Source of the DNA: G963665495 sp963677785 | Lineage (GTDB): Bacteria; Desulfobacterota; Desulfovibrionia; Desulfovibrionales; Desulfovibrionaceae | Reading direction: 5' to 3' | Assembly (NCBI GenBank): GCA_963677785.2 | Contig: CAXXDH010000002.1 | Span: 62,001 to 126,000, forward strand | Length of the DNA stretch: 64,000 bases | Shown: positions 45,339 through 54,514 of the stretch, one piece after another | How positions within the stretch are numbered: position 1 is the first letter of the stretch | Layout of the letters: each line of letters begins with the position of its first letter | Made by a program: the position numbers and the translations under genes | Notes under the pieces: generated by a model | What the model saw: only the letters and a program-made list of their open reading frames with translations | Told to the model about the DNA's origin: nothing | Database searches by the model: none

Positions 45339-46583
45339 CTACAATTGCGAGCCGTGGCGTAAGGCTTTGACCACCGGGAGTTCCTCTCCGGTCAGAAAAC
45401 GGATCAAAGCACCGCCGCCGGTGCATATATAATTAATGGCACTTGTTGCGCCGTATTTGTTCGTAGCAGCGATGCTGTCTCCACCGCCGATGATGGTGTA
45501 GGCTTTGGTGTCCTGCAGCGCCTGCCAGACAGCCCGCGTACCCAGTTCACTTTCCGTTTTTTCAAACACCCCCATGGGGCCGTTTACGAACACGGTTTTC
45601 GCTGTCAGGATGGCATCCTGATAAGCGGCCACAGTGTTGCGGCCGATGTCCACCAGCAATGCGTCATCCGGCAGCTCAGCCAGCGGATGTTCCTCACGAT
45701 GCCCCTCAGTGACCTGGGCCAGGTCAGTGGGCAGAAGGATTTGTTCCGGATGGGCGGTCAACAGTTTTCGGGCTGTTTCTACGTATTCTTCATAGCCCTG
45801 GGCTCGAATGAACTGTTTGGAGGCAGTTCCGATGAAAACGCCTTTTGCCCAAAGCATGATGTTGGCCACCAGGCCCCCGGTGAGCACCCGGTCGGCGCTG
45901 CCGTTTGCCAGCACCGTCTCCATCATCAGGAAGGCGTCAGCGATTTTGGCCCCGCCAAGCACATACACGGCAGGACGTTCGGGGGATTCCATAAGTTCGG
46001 AAATGACGCAGTATTCTTTTTCGAACAAACGTCCCATGGCCGATGGCAATTTCTGTTCGAAGCCGCACAAGGAGGGCTGATCGCGGTGCGCCGCGGCAAA
46101 AGCGTCGCAAACGTAACAATCCGCCAGAGGAGCCAACTTGCGAACAAGCAGAGTTTCAGCCTGTTGTTCGTGGGTCAGTTTCAGGTTCAATTCAAAAAGC
46201 GTTTGCTCCTCTGCAACAAAGCGAACGTTGTCCAGCAGCAATATTTCACCCGGATGGAGCGCGCCGATGGCTTCCCTGGCAGCCGGACCGCAGACGTCGT
46301 CCACAAAACGGACGTCCCGTTCCAGGAACCCGGACAACACTTCGGCATGGGGTTCCGTGGTGAAAAAATTCTTATATTCGATGTCGCTTCCCTGATGGGC
46401 CATCAGGACCACCTTTGCGCCCTTGTCGGAGAGCTCTTTGATGGTCGGAATACAGGCCTTTACCCTGGTGGTGTCCTTCAGGGTCCGGGTCGTACGGTCG
46501 ATGGGCTGGTTGATGTCCACACGGACCAACACCGTTTTCCCATCGACCGCGAGATCATCGAGCGAATTAATACCAAATCTCAT
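45339..46583 (-). CDS. pgk: Phosphoglycerate kinase
   Basis: 414 residues of the PGK family: VLVRVDINQPI, MAHQGSD (a variant of the bacterial AHLGRP segment), LLLDNVRF, VYVLGGAKIADA and TIIGGGDSIAA. It transfers phosphate between 1,3-bisphosphoglycerate and ADP. The variant active-site segment and length resemble archaeal-type PGKs more than usual bacterial ones. It lies 15 bases after an archaeal-type GAPDH gene, so the pair can convert glyceraldehyde 3-phosphate to 3-phosphoglycerate with ATP gain, or run backwards. It is probably an extra copy carried as cargo; the core copy is not in the window. Confidence 0.9.
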   Translation of the reverse strand: MRFGINSLDDLAVDGKTVLVRVDINQPIDRTTRTLKDTTRVKACIPTIKELSDKGAKVVLMAHQGSDIEYKNFFTTEPHAEVLSGFLERDVRFVDDVCGPAAREAIGALHPGEILLLDNVRFVAEEQTLFELNLKLTHEQQAETLLVRKLAPLADCYVCDAFAAAHRDQPSLCGFEQKLPSAMGRLFEKEYCVISELMESPERPAVYVLGGAKIADAFLMMETVLANGSADRVLTGGLVANIMLWAKGVFIGTASKQFIRAQGYEEYVETARKLLTAHPEQILLPTDLAQVTEGHREEHPLAELPDDALLVDIGRNTVAAYQDAILTAKTVFVNGPMGVFEKTESELGTRAVWQALQDTKAYTIIGGGDSIAATNKYGATSAINYICTGGGALIRFLTGEELPVVKALRHGSQL

Positions 46584-46598
46584 AATCGACCCGCTGAC

Positions 46599-47627
46599 TT
46601 AACGAACCTGGAGGTTCAGGTATTTATTTGTGGTTTCGGTACCTTCCTTGCCCGTGCTCTGCATGCCCATGGCAGCTCTGATTGCATCCATGGATTCCGG
46701 GATGGTGACGCTTTCCTGGGGGATGTTGATGGCGAACATGAGATCGTCTCCGCTTTCAACAATGCTGTCCTCCCACAAACCGATTTCGTACATGTCCCCT
46801 CTCGGGTTGCCCAAATCGCGTGCGTAGCGGAAAAAGGACGCGTTGCCCAAGAACCCTTCGTCAATAGTGACCACCCGAATGCGCGGGTGGCTTCTGAATG
46901 CGCTCAAGGCTTTTTCCCGGTTGAGTTTTTTGTTGCCAGTAGCCAGTACGGTGATGATGTGACCGTGGGTCACAGGCGTGTGCACAAGAATACCGGTGGC
47001 ATCCACGTGGGGCATGATGGTCATGAGGTCCACGGCCTGATGGTTGGGCGCCTTGTCCATTTGCAGGGCATTGGTCAGGCCGCGATGATAGTCGCCGGGA
47101 TCCGCCACGCGGCGGACGATGGTGATCGCCACCCGTTTGATGCCGCCGCAGTTTTTGTCCAGACAATCCACCGCACGGATCAGACCAGTGGTATTGCAAC
47201 TGGTCAGCTTGAGGTAATCCTTGTTCAGGCCCTTTTCGTAATTGGCGTATCCGTGAAAAAAGACATCGGCCACGGAATTGCTTTCACCGCCTTGAAAGAT
47301 GGCCTTGATCCCTTTTGCCGCATACAGTTCCTTGTTTTTCGCTCCTACCCCGCCGGGAGAAGAGTCCAGCATGATGTCGACTTTGCCCAGAAGGTCGTCA
47401 AAGGTGCCGGCCACGGGAATATTCAAGGCATCGAATTTGGACTTGTCCGCACCTTTGACCAGGTACAGGTCGTAAGGCATTCCCTTTTCATGTAGTGCGC
47501 GGATTGAGAGAGTGGGCGCCAGATCCGCCACACCCACCAACTCCATATCGCCCTGCAAAGCGACTCCGTCCGCGAGGCGCTGGCCAATGACACCATATCC
47601 CGCAACTCCAACTTTGATCTTTGTCAT
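46599..47627 (-). CDS. Type II (archaeal-type) glyceraldehyde-3-phosphate dehydrogenase
   Basis: 342 residues with VGVAGYGVIGQRLADGV (NAD(P)-binding) and the catalytic Cys in LTSCNTTGLIRAVDCL, the SCNTTG form typical of archaeal class II GAPDH; bacterial class I enzymes have SCTTNC. It oxidises and phosphorylates glyceraldehyde 3-phosphate. GAGGA precedes the ATG. First gene of a four-gene operon with pgk, malic enzyme and racemase. A perfect ATAATCGATTAT palindrome lies 63 bases upstream. An archaeal-type enzyme in a deltaproteobacterial island suggests horizontal origin. Confidence 0.9.
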   Translation of the reverse strand: MTKIKVGVAGYGVIGQRLADGVALQGDMELVGVADLAPTLSIRALHEKGMPYDLYLVKGADKSKFDALNIPVAGTFDDLLGKVDIMLDSSPGGVGAKNKELYAAKGIKAIFQGGESNSVADVFFHGYANYEKGLNKDYLKLTSCNTTGLIRAVDCLDKNCGGIKRVAITIVRRVADPGDYHRGLTNALQMDKAPNHQAVDLMTIMPHVDATGILVHTPVTHGHIITVLATGNKKLNREKALSAFRSHPRIRVVTIDEGFLGNASFFRYARDLGNPRGDMYEIGLWEDSIVESGDDLMFAINIPQESVTIPESMDAIRAAMGMQSTGKEGTETTNKYLNLQVR

Positions 47628-47689
47628 GTCCTATTCCTCGTGCAGCCGGAATGGCTGCGTTGTTGTTCGTTTGATAACATATATCAACT

Positions 47690-47701
47690 ATAATCGATTA
47701 T
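47690..47701. promoter_or_regulatory. ATAATCGATTAT operator candidate, GAPDH operon
   Basis: Perfect 12-bp palindrome, 63 bases before the GAPDH start and overlapping the stop codon of the upstream dihydrolipoyl dehydrogenase gene. Identical to the site at 53470. The same 10-bp core occurs twice near 60100-60140. Confidence 0.7.
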
Positions 47702-49077
47702 TTTTTTGGTACTGCATTGCAACACAACCCTTCCACATCATGAGCTGCTTCCAAAATGGATTCGCAAATGGTGGGGTGCGGATGTATGGTGTCGGCAAGT
47801 TCTTCGATGGTGCCTTCGGATTTCATGACCGCAGCGATTTCCGCGATCATGTCCGTTGCTCTGGGAGCCATGATCTGCGCGCCAAGAATTTCGCCTGTTT
47901 CCGCGTCCGTCACCACTTTTACCAATCCACGTTTAGTGCCCAGAATCATGGATTTGCCGTTGGTTGCAACGTTGAACCGTCCGCATTTGACCTTTCGTCC
48001 GCTTTTTTCCGCCTCTTCCATCGTCATGCCAACGCTGGCGATTTCGGGAAAGGCGTACACACAGGCAGGAACAATGCCGTATTTCATGATAGCGCTTTGG
48101 CCGGCACAATTGGCGGCGGCGACCATACCTTGGGCAGTGGCCACATGGGCCAGCTGGATTTTACCGGTGATGTCGCCGATGGCGTAGATGTGCGGCAGAT
48201 TCGTACGCATATGTTCATCCACGTCTACAAAGCCGCGAGAAAGGGAAATCCCCACGGTTTCGCAACCTATGCCCGCAGTTTGTGGTTTCCGTCCAATGGA
48301 CATCAGACAGATTTCACCCGCAGCCTGCGCCTCTTTGCCATCTTTTTCGTAGGCTACGGAGAGCTGATCTCCGTCCTCAATTCGCGTTACTTTGGCTCCG
48401 GTGACAAAGGTGACCCCTTTTTGTTCGAGCAACTTCTGTAACATCCGGGCCAATTCCGCATCGATTCCAGTCAAGATGGCGGGCATCATTTCCAGGACCG
48501 TGACCTTTTTCCCGAGCGCGGCGTACAACGAGGCAAACTCGAGTCCGATAACACCGCCTCCAATGATCACCAGACTTTCCGGACAGCGCGTCAGAGACAG
48601 CAGTTCGTCGCTGGTCATCACCTTGTCGTTTTCGGCTCCTGGAATGGGCGGACGAGAGGGGGCCGATCCCGTAGCCAGGATGATGGAGTCCGTTTCAATA
48701 CGCTGTTCCCCCACCTGGATGGAGTGCGCATCCGTCAATACGCCGAATCCCTGTATCACGGTCACGCCATGGGCTTTTTCCAGGGCGGCGATGCCTTTGC
48801 GAAGTTTGGAGACGATGCCGTCCTTATAGTTCACCAGCCGGGGGTAATCACAGCTTACTTCACCCGTATTGACGCCATAGGTTCCGGCAGTTGACGCTGT
48901 TTCAAACACTTCGGCTCCATGCAGCAATGCTTTGGTAGGGATGCATCCTCTGTTCAGGCAGGTGCCACCCAATTCGCGAGCCTCAATGAGCGCTGTTTTT
49001 TTGCCGTACTGGGCACAGCGAATGGCGGCTTCATATCCGCCGGGTCCGCCGCCTACGACAACCACTTCGAATTTCAT
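47698..49077 (-). CDS. lpdA: Dihydrolipoyl dehydrogenase (E3)
   Basis: 459 residues of the flavin disulfide reductase family. GGGPGGYEAAIRCAQ (FAD), GGTCLNRGCIPTKALLH (redox disulfide), IGGGVIGLEFASLYAALG (NAD) and the C-terminal HPHPTICE with the catalytic His-Glu pair are all present. It reoxidises dihydrolipoyl groups of the E2 protein. AAGGAG precedes the ATG. Last gene of the five-gene operon that starts at 53443. It has no N-terminal lipoyl domain. Confidence 0.95.
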   Translation of the reverse strand: MKFEVVVVGGGPGGYEAAIRCAQYGKKTALIEARELGGTCLNRGCIPTKALLHGAEVFETASTAGTYGVNTGEVSCDYPRLVNYKDGIVSKLRKGIAALEKAHGVTVIQGFGVLTDAHSIQVGEQRIETDSIILATGSAPSRPPIPGAENDKVMTSDELLSLTRCPESLVIIGGGVIGLEFASLYAALGKKVTVLEMMPAILTGIDAELARMLQKLLEQKGVTFVTGAKVTRIEDGDQLSVAYEKDGKEAQAAGEICLMSIGRKPQTAGIGCETVGISLSRGFVDVDEHMRTNLPHIYAIGDITGKIQLAHVATAQGMVAAANCAGQSAIMKYGIVPACVYAFPEIASVGMTMEEAEKSGRKVKCGRFNVATNGKSMILGTKRGLVKVVTDAETGEILGAQIMAPRATDMIAEIAAVMKSEGTIEELADTIHPHPTICESILEAAHDVEGLCCNAVPKK

Positions 49078-49122
49078 TTCTACTCCTTTACGATGTAAGC
49101 GAGTGCATACGCTTCAGCGCAA

Positions 49123-50484
49123 TCACACCAACAGTGCGGGATTTTCAAGATAGGTTTTCACCTGTTTGAGAAATCCGGCTGCAGGCGCGCCATCCACAAT
49201 GCGGTGGTCGTAGCTTAGACACAGGTTCATCATGGATCGTACGATGACCTCGTCCCCTTTGGCGGTTTCCTTCACCACAGCCCGTTTGCTCATTTTGCCC
49301 ACAGCCAGAATGCCTGCTTCCGGCGGATTGATGATGGCCGTGAAATCATCAATATCGAACATGCCCAGATTGGAAACAGTGAAGGTTCCTCCGCTGTATT
49401 CATCCGTGCCGAGAGAGTGATTTTTGGCCTTGGTGGCGAGTTCCACTGAGCAGGCTGCTATTTCCGTCAGTTTCATCAGGTCGGCGTTTTTGATGACCGG
49501 GACTAGCAATCCTTCTTCCACGGCCACAGCCATACCCAGGTTGACGTAGTTTTTGAGGATGATCCCGGAATCCGACCAGGAGGCGTTCATCATGGGGAAA
49601 TCCGTCAGAGCAGCTGCAACGCAGCGCAGGACAATGTCGTTGTAACTAACTTTGACGCCGGAGTTTTTATAGAGTGTACGCAGCTTGATGGCCTCGGTCA
49701 TGTCCACGGTGATCCGATGATAGGCCTGAGCCATTTCGTTGAGGCTTTCCTTCATGCGCTTGGCAACGATCCGACGCATGCCGGTAAAAGGAATGCATTG
49801 CTCGCCTCTCGGACAGGAATTGATGCGGGTTTCCACTTTCGCGGCAATGGCCGAAAGTACGTCTTCGGCCATAACTTTGCCGCGGGCGCCGCTCCCCTGG
49901 AGTGTTTCCGGAGGGACACCGTTGAGGGAGGCGATTTTTTTGGCCAACGGGCTGGCCGCAATTTGTGAAGAAGCCGCATACGCCAGCACATCCCGCTCAA
50001 TGACCAGCCCTTCAGGACCGGTTCCGGAGATTTTCCGAAAATCAAGTCCCTTTTCCTGGGCCAGCTTGAGTGCGCGTGGTGAAGCAAAGGAGGATTCAGG
50101 CTCCTGCGAGTTGTTGGGAGCTATGGAAGAACCTGCTTGCGGTGCGTCGGGAGTGGTTGAAGGAGTCTCTTCCACTGCAGGAGATGCGGTAGCGGGGTGC
50201 ACTGCCTGCGATGCGGCTTCATTAAGCAACGATGAGATATCTTCCCCCGGCGTACCGATGATGGCGATCGGCGCGGAAATCGGAACGACATCGCCTTCGT
50301 TGCAAAGTATTTTCAGCAAAACGCCGCTGCACGCGGCGTCGATGGATATAGTCAGTTTGTCTGTTTCCATTTCAAACAAAGGCTGGCCTTCGGTCACCTG
50401 TCCGCCTTCCTCTATGAGCCAGCTCATAATGGTGCCTTCGGTCATTTGCAGCCCTTGCTTGGGCATTGTGATTAATTCGGCCAT
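49123..50484 (-). CDS. 2-oxoacid dehydrogenase E2 (dihydrolipoyl acyltransferase)
   Basis: 453 residues. The N-terminal lipoyl domain (residues 1-75) has its lipoyl Lys in METDKLTIS. An Ala/Pro/Thr-rich linker, two consecutive subunit-binding domains (ASPRALKLAQEKGLDFRKI and ASPLAKKIASLNGVPPETL) and the catalytic acyltransferase domain with HRIVDGAP follow. The acyltransferase domain argues for a true 2-oxoacid dehydrogenase rather than an alpha/beta-hydrolase type acetoin enzyme. The start at 50484 fits the lipoyl domain and AAGGAC upstream; a further open frame to 50643 lies inside the E1-beta gene. Confidence 0.93.
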   Translation of the reverse strand: MAELITMPKQGLQMTEGTIMSWLIEEGGQVTEGQPLFEMETDKLTISIDAACSGVLLKILCNEGDVVPISAPIAIIGTPGEDISSLLNEAASQAVHPATASPAVEETPSTTPDAPQAGSSIAPNNSQEPESSFASPRALKLAQEKGLDFRKISGTGPEGLVIERDVLAYAASSQIAASPLAKKIASLNGVPPETLQGSGARGKVMAEDVLSAIAAKVETRINSCPRGEQCIPFTGMRRIVAKRMKESLNEMAQAYHRITVDMTEAIKLRTLYKNSGVKVSYNDIVLRCVAAALTDFPMMNASWSDSGIILKNYVNLGMAVAVEEGLLVPVIKNADLMKLTEIAACSVELATKAKNHSLGTDEYSGGTFTVSNLGMFDIDDFTAIINPPEAGILAVGKMSKRAVVKETAKGDEVIVRSMMNLCLSYDHRIVDGAPAAGFLKQVKTYLENPALLV

Positions 50485-50500
50485 TGAAATCGTCCTTTTC

Positions 50501-51481
50501 TTAGCGGTAGCAAACTGTTTTGGCCGCCTCGAGTATGTCATCCACGGAAGGCACGACGGCGTTTTCAAGTTCGACATTGAATGGCAGCGGGCACGCTTTG
50601 GCTCCAAGGCGCAGAGGGGGAGCGTCCAGATAGCGGAAAGCACGTTCTGTTACCTGAGAGGCTATTTCGGCACCCCATCCGGCGTTTTTGTGGGCTTCAT
50701 GAGCCACGACAAGGCGCCCGGTCTTTTTGACAGATTCAACGACTGTATCAATGTCCAGAGGAACAAGCGTACGCGGGTCAATGACTTCCGCGTCGATTCC
50801 CATGGTCGCCAGTTTCTCCGCCGCCTCCAGCGCACGGCTGACATAGAGCAGAGAAGCGACGATGGTGACATCCTTGCCGCTGCGTTTGATATCCGCCTTT
50901 CCGAAGGGAATCATGAATTCGGGATCGTCCGGTACTTCGGATTTGACCGAGTAGAGGGCTTTATGCTCGAATACCATGACAGGATTGTCATCGCGAATGG
51001 CCGTGCGGAGCAGCCCGGTCGCATCAGCCGCGGTGGACGGACAGACAACCTTGAGTCCCGGAACATGCATATAAATGGTCTCCAGGCTCTGACTGTGGGT
51101 TGCGGCATTGCCGCGGCCAATACCTTGCTGGCCGCGAATGACCAGAGGGATTTTGGCTTTGCCTCCGAAGACGTAACGGGTTTTGGCAGCCTGGTTGAGG
51201 ATCTGGTCCGCGGCTACCAGCGTGAAATCCATATACATCAATTCAACAATAGGACGCATACCGACACAAGCCGCTCCAATGCCCGCACCCACCAGGGCCG
51301 CTTCGGAAATCGGTGAATTGCGTACACGATCGCCACCAAATTCTTTGAACAGGCCTCGGGTACAACCAAAAACACCACCAAGGGTTTCAACGTCTTCTCC
51401 CATGATGAAAACATGTTCATCTCGGCGCATTTCTTCAGCAATGACGTCTTTGATAGCTTCTGCATAACGTTTCATACTCAT
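50501..51481 (-). CDS. 2-oxoacid/acetoin dehydrogenase E1 beta subunit
   Basis: 326 residues of the PdhB/AcoB/BkdB type: IMGEDVETLGGVFGCTRGL, RNSPISEAALVGAGIGAA, and the C-terminal transketolase-like domain VIDPRTLVPLD. With E1 alpha it forms the thiamine-diphosphate heterotetramer. The start overlaps the stop of the alpha-subunit gene by four bases (ATGA). E2 follows after 16 bases. Confidence 0.93.
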   Translation of the reverse strand: MSMKRYAEAIKDVIAEEMRRDEHVFIMGEDVETLGGVFGCTRGLFKEFGGDRVRNSPISEAALVGAGIGAACVGMRPIVELMYMDFTLVAADQILNQAAKTRYVFGGKAKIPLVIRGQQGIGRGNAATHSQSLETIYMHVPGLKVVCPSTAADATGLLRTAIRDDNPVMVFEHKALYSVKSEVPDDPEFMIPFGKADIKRSGKDVTIVASLLYVSRALEAAEKLATMGIDAEVIDPRTLVPLDIDTVVESVKKTGRLVVAHEAHKNAGWGAEIASQVTERAFRYLDAPPLRLGAKACPLPFNVELENAVVPSVDDILEAAKTVCYR

Positions 51482-52461
51482 TGGAGCATCTCCCCCTGTT
51501 CCTCATAGAACACATCTTCTAAAACTTTTGCGGGATCCGGTTCCGGACTGCTCATGGCATACTCCGCCGCATCATCCGCTTCCTTGATGGCCGCTTGCTC
51601 AATGACATCCAGTTCGTCAGACGTGAAGGAGCCTTCATCAAGCAATGCCTGACGAAACAATTGGATGGGATCTTTGTCCTTCTTCCAGGCATCTACTTCT
51701 TCACGCGTACGGTAGTTCTGCGGATCGCCCGTCCAATGACCCAGGTGACGGTATGTTTTGCACTCGATAAGCGAAGGACCTTCTCCGGCTCTGGCCCGGG
51801 TAACGGCCTCATCCACAGCGTCGTAAACCGCAAAGGCGTCATTGCCGTCTACAGTCACGCCGGGCATGGCGTATGCAACGCCACGGTCGCTGATGTTTTT
51901 GACTGAAGTGGATTGCCAGGCGGGAACGGAAATACCGAATCCGTTGTTTTCACAGATGAACAGGACGGGGAGCTTCCAGATTGAAGCCATATTCATGGCT
52001 TCGTGCACCACACCCTCGTTGGATGCGCCGTCACCGAAAAAGGAAACAGCAACCTGATCCGTACCTTTCAATTTGATGCCTAGAGCGGCTCCCATTGCAA
52101 TGGGTACCCCTCCGGCCACAATGGCGTTGGCGCCGAGGTTGCCCTTGGTGAAATCGGCGATGTGCATGGACCCGCTGCGTCCTTTGCAGTACCCAGTGGC
52201 CTTGCCCATCAATTCCGCCATGGCTTTGTCGAGTCTGGCGCCTTTGGCGATGCAATGTCCGTGTCCCCGGTGCGTACTGGTGATATAGTCATCGTCACGC
52301 AGTAGTGCGCAGACTCCGGCAGCAATGGCTTCTTCTCCGGCGTACAAATGAACGGATCCGCGAAGCTTGTTTTCTTCAAACAAATGCTGCGCCTTTAATT
52401 CAAACCAGCGGATCTGATTCATGGTTTGATATATCCAGCGTTTCTTATCTTTGCTAATCAA
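51478..52461 (-). CDS. 2-oxoacid/acetoin dehydrogenase E1 alpha subunit
   Basis: 327 residues. The thiamine-diphosphate motif runs from FFGDGASNEG to ICENNGFGIS. The phosphorylation-loop-type segment YRTREEVDAWKKDKDP and THRGHGHCIAKG are typical of the PdhA/AcoA family. The TTG start has CAGGAG eight bases upstream. It decarboxylates a 2-oxoacid or acetoin and loads the acyl group onto E2; pyruvate from the malic enzyme of the next operon is an attractive substrate, by inference. Confidence 0.93.
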   Translation of the reverse strand: MISKDKKRWIYQTMNQIRWFELKAQHLFEENKLRGSVHLYAGEEAIAAGVCALLRDDDYITSTHRGHGHCIAKGARLDKAMAELMGKATGYCKGRSGSMHIADFTKGNLGANAIVAGGVPIAMGAALGIKLKGTDQVAVSFFGDGASNEGVVHEAMNMASIWKLPVLFICENNGFGISVPAWQSTSVKNISDRGVAYAMPGVTVDGNDAFAVYDAVDEAVTRARAGEGPSLIECKTYRHLGHWTGDPQNYRTREEVDAWKKDKDPIQLFRQALLDEGSFTSDELDVIEQAAIKEADDAAEYAMSSPEPDPAKVLEDVFYEEQGEMLQ

Positions 52462-52486
52462 TGTACTACTCCTGTAGTTTCATTCG

Positions 52487-53443
52487 TTAATCCTGATCGT
52501 CAGCTGGTAATTTCCAGTTGAAGTAGGCAAAATATGGCTTTGCTGCTCTGATCCGAAAATTATTCATGTCTACATTTGTCCAATCATAGACGCCTTGACC
52601 TGTTTTTTGCCCCAGGTTTCCAGCCTCATATCTGGATCGGACATATTCTTGTGTCTTGTCGGCATTACATAAATCAGGAAAAAGGTAGTCATCGATGCTT
52701 GTGACCATATCCAGCCCGGCGTAGTCGAAATGCTCGAAAATACCTATAGATGTGTAACGCGGAACAAAACTGTATTTGAGAGTTTTATCGATATCTTCAG
52801 GAGAGGCGATGCCGCTTTCAACCATATGGACGGCTTCTCGATACAACGCATGCTGCAGTCTGTTGCCGATGAACCCCGGTGCGGCTTTTTTCATAACGAC
52901 GACTTTGCGCCCCGCGGATTCGAGCAGGTCGTAGGTTGTCTTAATGGCATTCGAGCAAGTACTTTTGTTGGGGACAAGTTCGACACATGGTACAAGATGC
53001 GGTGGATTCCAGGGATGCGCCACCAGCAGCTTTTCTTTTTGCGTAATGGTCCTGGCAAGATCATCGGCTGAAATTGCTGAAGTGGTGGACGCGATGGCCT
53101 GAAAACGGTGGCAATGCCGTTCTATGAGTTCATAGACCTGTTCTTTGGATTCCAGGCGCTCCTTGACGCATTCAAAAATCATGTCCGTATCTGCTATGGC
53201 CGCGTAATCCTGGGTGGTGGCAAAGAACCTCGCACAGGCCGAGGCCTGTTTTTCCGTGACCAGCCCCAAGGAAATCAGATCCTTATAGCACTCTTCATAG
53301 CGCAGCTTTCCCGTTGCCGCATGCGCGTTATCAAGAGCGAGCATGGTGACGTGATAGCCGTTTCCTGTGAACAATGCTGCCAGGCCTGCACCGATCATAC
53401 CCGTGCCGATAATGGAAATATGTGAATTGTCACTTTCTTTCAT
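52487..53443 (-). CDS. 3-hydroxyacyl-CoA dehydrogenase-like NAD enzyme
   Basis: 318 residues. IIGTGMIGAGLAALF (NAD), a catalytic-His segment VAHPWNPPHLVPCVELVP, and APGFIGNRLQHALYREAVHMV of the C-terminal domain. The length and HPWNPPH form resemble the lambda-crystallin, L-gulonate dehydrogenase and carnitine dehydrogenase branch as much as fatty-acid enzymes, so it may oxidise a 3-hydroxy acid that is not a CoA ester. GAGAGGA precedes the ATG. First gene of the operon with the dehydrogenase complex; an ATAATCGATTAT site lies 27 bases upstream. Confidence 0.85.
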   Translation of the reverse strand: MKESDNSHISIIGTGMIGAGLAALFTGNGYHVTMLALDNAHAATGKLRYEECYKDLISLGLVTEKQASACARFFATTQDYAAIADTDMIFECVKERLESKEQVYELIERHCHRFQAIASTTSAISADDLARTITQKEKLLVAHPWNPPHLVPCVELVPNKSTCSNAIKTTYDLLESAGRKVVVMKKAAPGFIGNRLQHALYREAVHMVESGIASPEDIDKTLKYSFVPRYTSIGIFEHFDYAGLDMVTSIDDYLFPDLCNADKTQEYVRSRYEAGNLGQKTGQGVYDWTNVDMNNFRIRAAKPYFAYFNWKLPADDQD

Positions 53444-53469
53444 AAGGAATTCCTCTCATTCTTTAATAC

Positions 53470-53481
53470 ATAATCGATTAT
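53470..53481. promoter_or_regulatory. ATAATCGATTAT operator candidate, dehydrogenase operon
   Basis: Perfect 12-bp palindrome, 27 bases upstream of the 53443 start, where it would overlap the promoter or transcription start. Identical to the site at 47690. Confidence 0.7.
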
Positions 53482-53586
53482 TTAACTGTGTACTTTTCAC
53501 TTTTCGGTCAAAATGATTCTTTTAATGCTGCTATCGCGATAGCAGCATTATGAATCATAAATAGATACTTAGCATATCTATATTCA

Positions 53587-54435
53587 CTACTTTTGTATAA
53601 AATAGTTATAGCATTTGATAACATTGGTCCGTTGAATATATTCCATCATTTCATCCTGGCCAATATCAACGTTACAACGATCGGAAAAATTGATTCTTGC
53701 GATACATTCTTCCTGACTCCAACCCTTTGCTATGCCAACTCCTACGGCATTGAGCCATTCCATGACAAAAGAAAGCTGTTTCAGGATATAGTCCTTTCCA
53801 ACAACAGGCCCATGACCTGGGATTACAATATCAACATCCAGGGTATACAAGAATTTGAGACTGTCGATGAGTTGCTCGATATTGGCGGAATGCAGCCAGG
53901 TCTGGCAGCCGGCGAAAATCGTGTCGCCGACAATGACAGTACGCTCTTCCGGGATATGAACGGCAATCTGGGAATCCGCATGGCCAGGCGTGTGGTAAAG
54001 ATGAAAATGGTGTTCCCCAAGAACAAGATCCATGCGGTCGCTGAAGGTGATCTGGGGCGTATTCACAATGTATTCTTCCCGGCTGGGCATCTTTTTCAGC
54101 CCATCCTGATCCTGCCGTTGCAATACGTCCACACTGTAATCGTATCCGTCCATTTCACCAGGCACGAGAAAAAATTCATCGGCAAGTTTTTCATGGGCAA
54201 TAACCGGACATTTACCTGCGAACCAATGGTTTCCGAAGATGTGATCAATGTGCGGTTCGGTATTAATCAGGTATTTTATAGGGCCTTTTTTTTCTGCAAA
54301 ATCAATCATCTCCAACAGATTGGTAAGCCACTGCGCCGTATCGACAAAGACAGACCCTTCTTTGGTAAAGACAATGCTCGGGTTACAGCCGCGGATTTTT
54401 GTTTCCGTATAGATGTTTGGGGTTACTTGCTCCAT
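53587..54435 (-). CDS. Metallo-beta-lactamase-fold hydrolase
   Basis: 282 residues with an alpha-beta-beta-alpha metallohydrolase fold. The metal motif reads NTEPHIDHIFGN, so the first His of the usual HxHxDH is replaced by Glu. The other His, the Asp and the distal ligands (YHTPGHADSQ, VIVGDTIFAG, VIPGHGPVV) are present. GAGGAG precedes the ATG. It lies 79 bases downstream of the FAD subunit of molybdenum hydroxylase 2 and is probably in the same operon. It could be a lactonase or thioesterase for a pathway intermediate; the substrate is unknown. Confidence 0.82.
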   Translation of the reverse strand: MEQVTPNIYTETKIRGCNPSIVFTKEGSVFVDTAQWLTNLLEMIDFAEKKGPIKYLINTEPHIDHIFGNHWFAGKCPVIAHEKLADEFFLVPGEMDGYDYSVDVLQRQDQDGLKKMPSREEYIVNTPQITFSDRMDLVLGEHHFHLYHTPGHADSQIAVHIPEERTVIVGDTIFAGCQTWLHSANIEQLIDSLKFLYTLDVDIVIPGHGPVVGKDYILKQLSFVMEWLNAVGVGIAKGWSQEECIARINFSDRCNVDIGQDEMMEYIQRTNVIKCYNYFIQK

Positions 54436-54514
54436 TATAGCTCCTCAAAAAAATCATAATATGCATTGAAATGACTGGTGCGCCTGCTAAAAGCAGACGC
54501 ACCATGTACAGGTT

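Noticed and set aside
45687..47495. 602-codon antisense open frame across pgk and GAPDH
   Set aside because: Opposes two genes with intact catalytic motifs; shadow composition.
50485..50643. N-terminal extension of E2
   Set aside because: Lies inside the E1-beta gene and precedes the lipoyl domain; a good ribosome site supports 50484.
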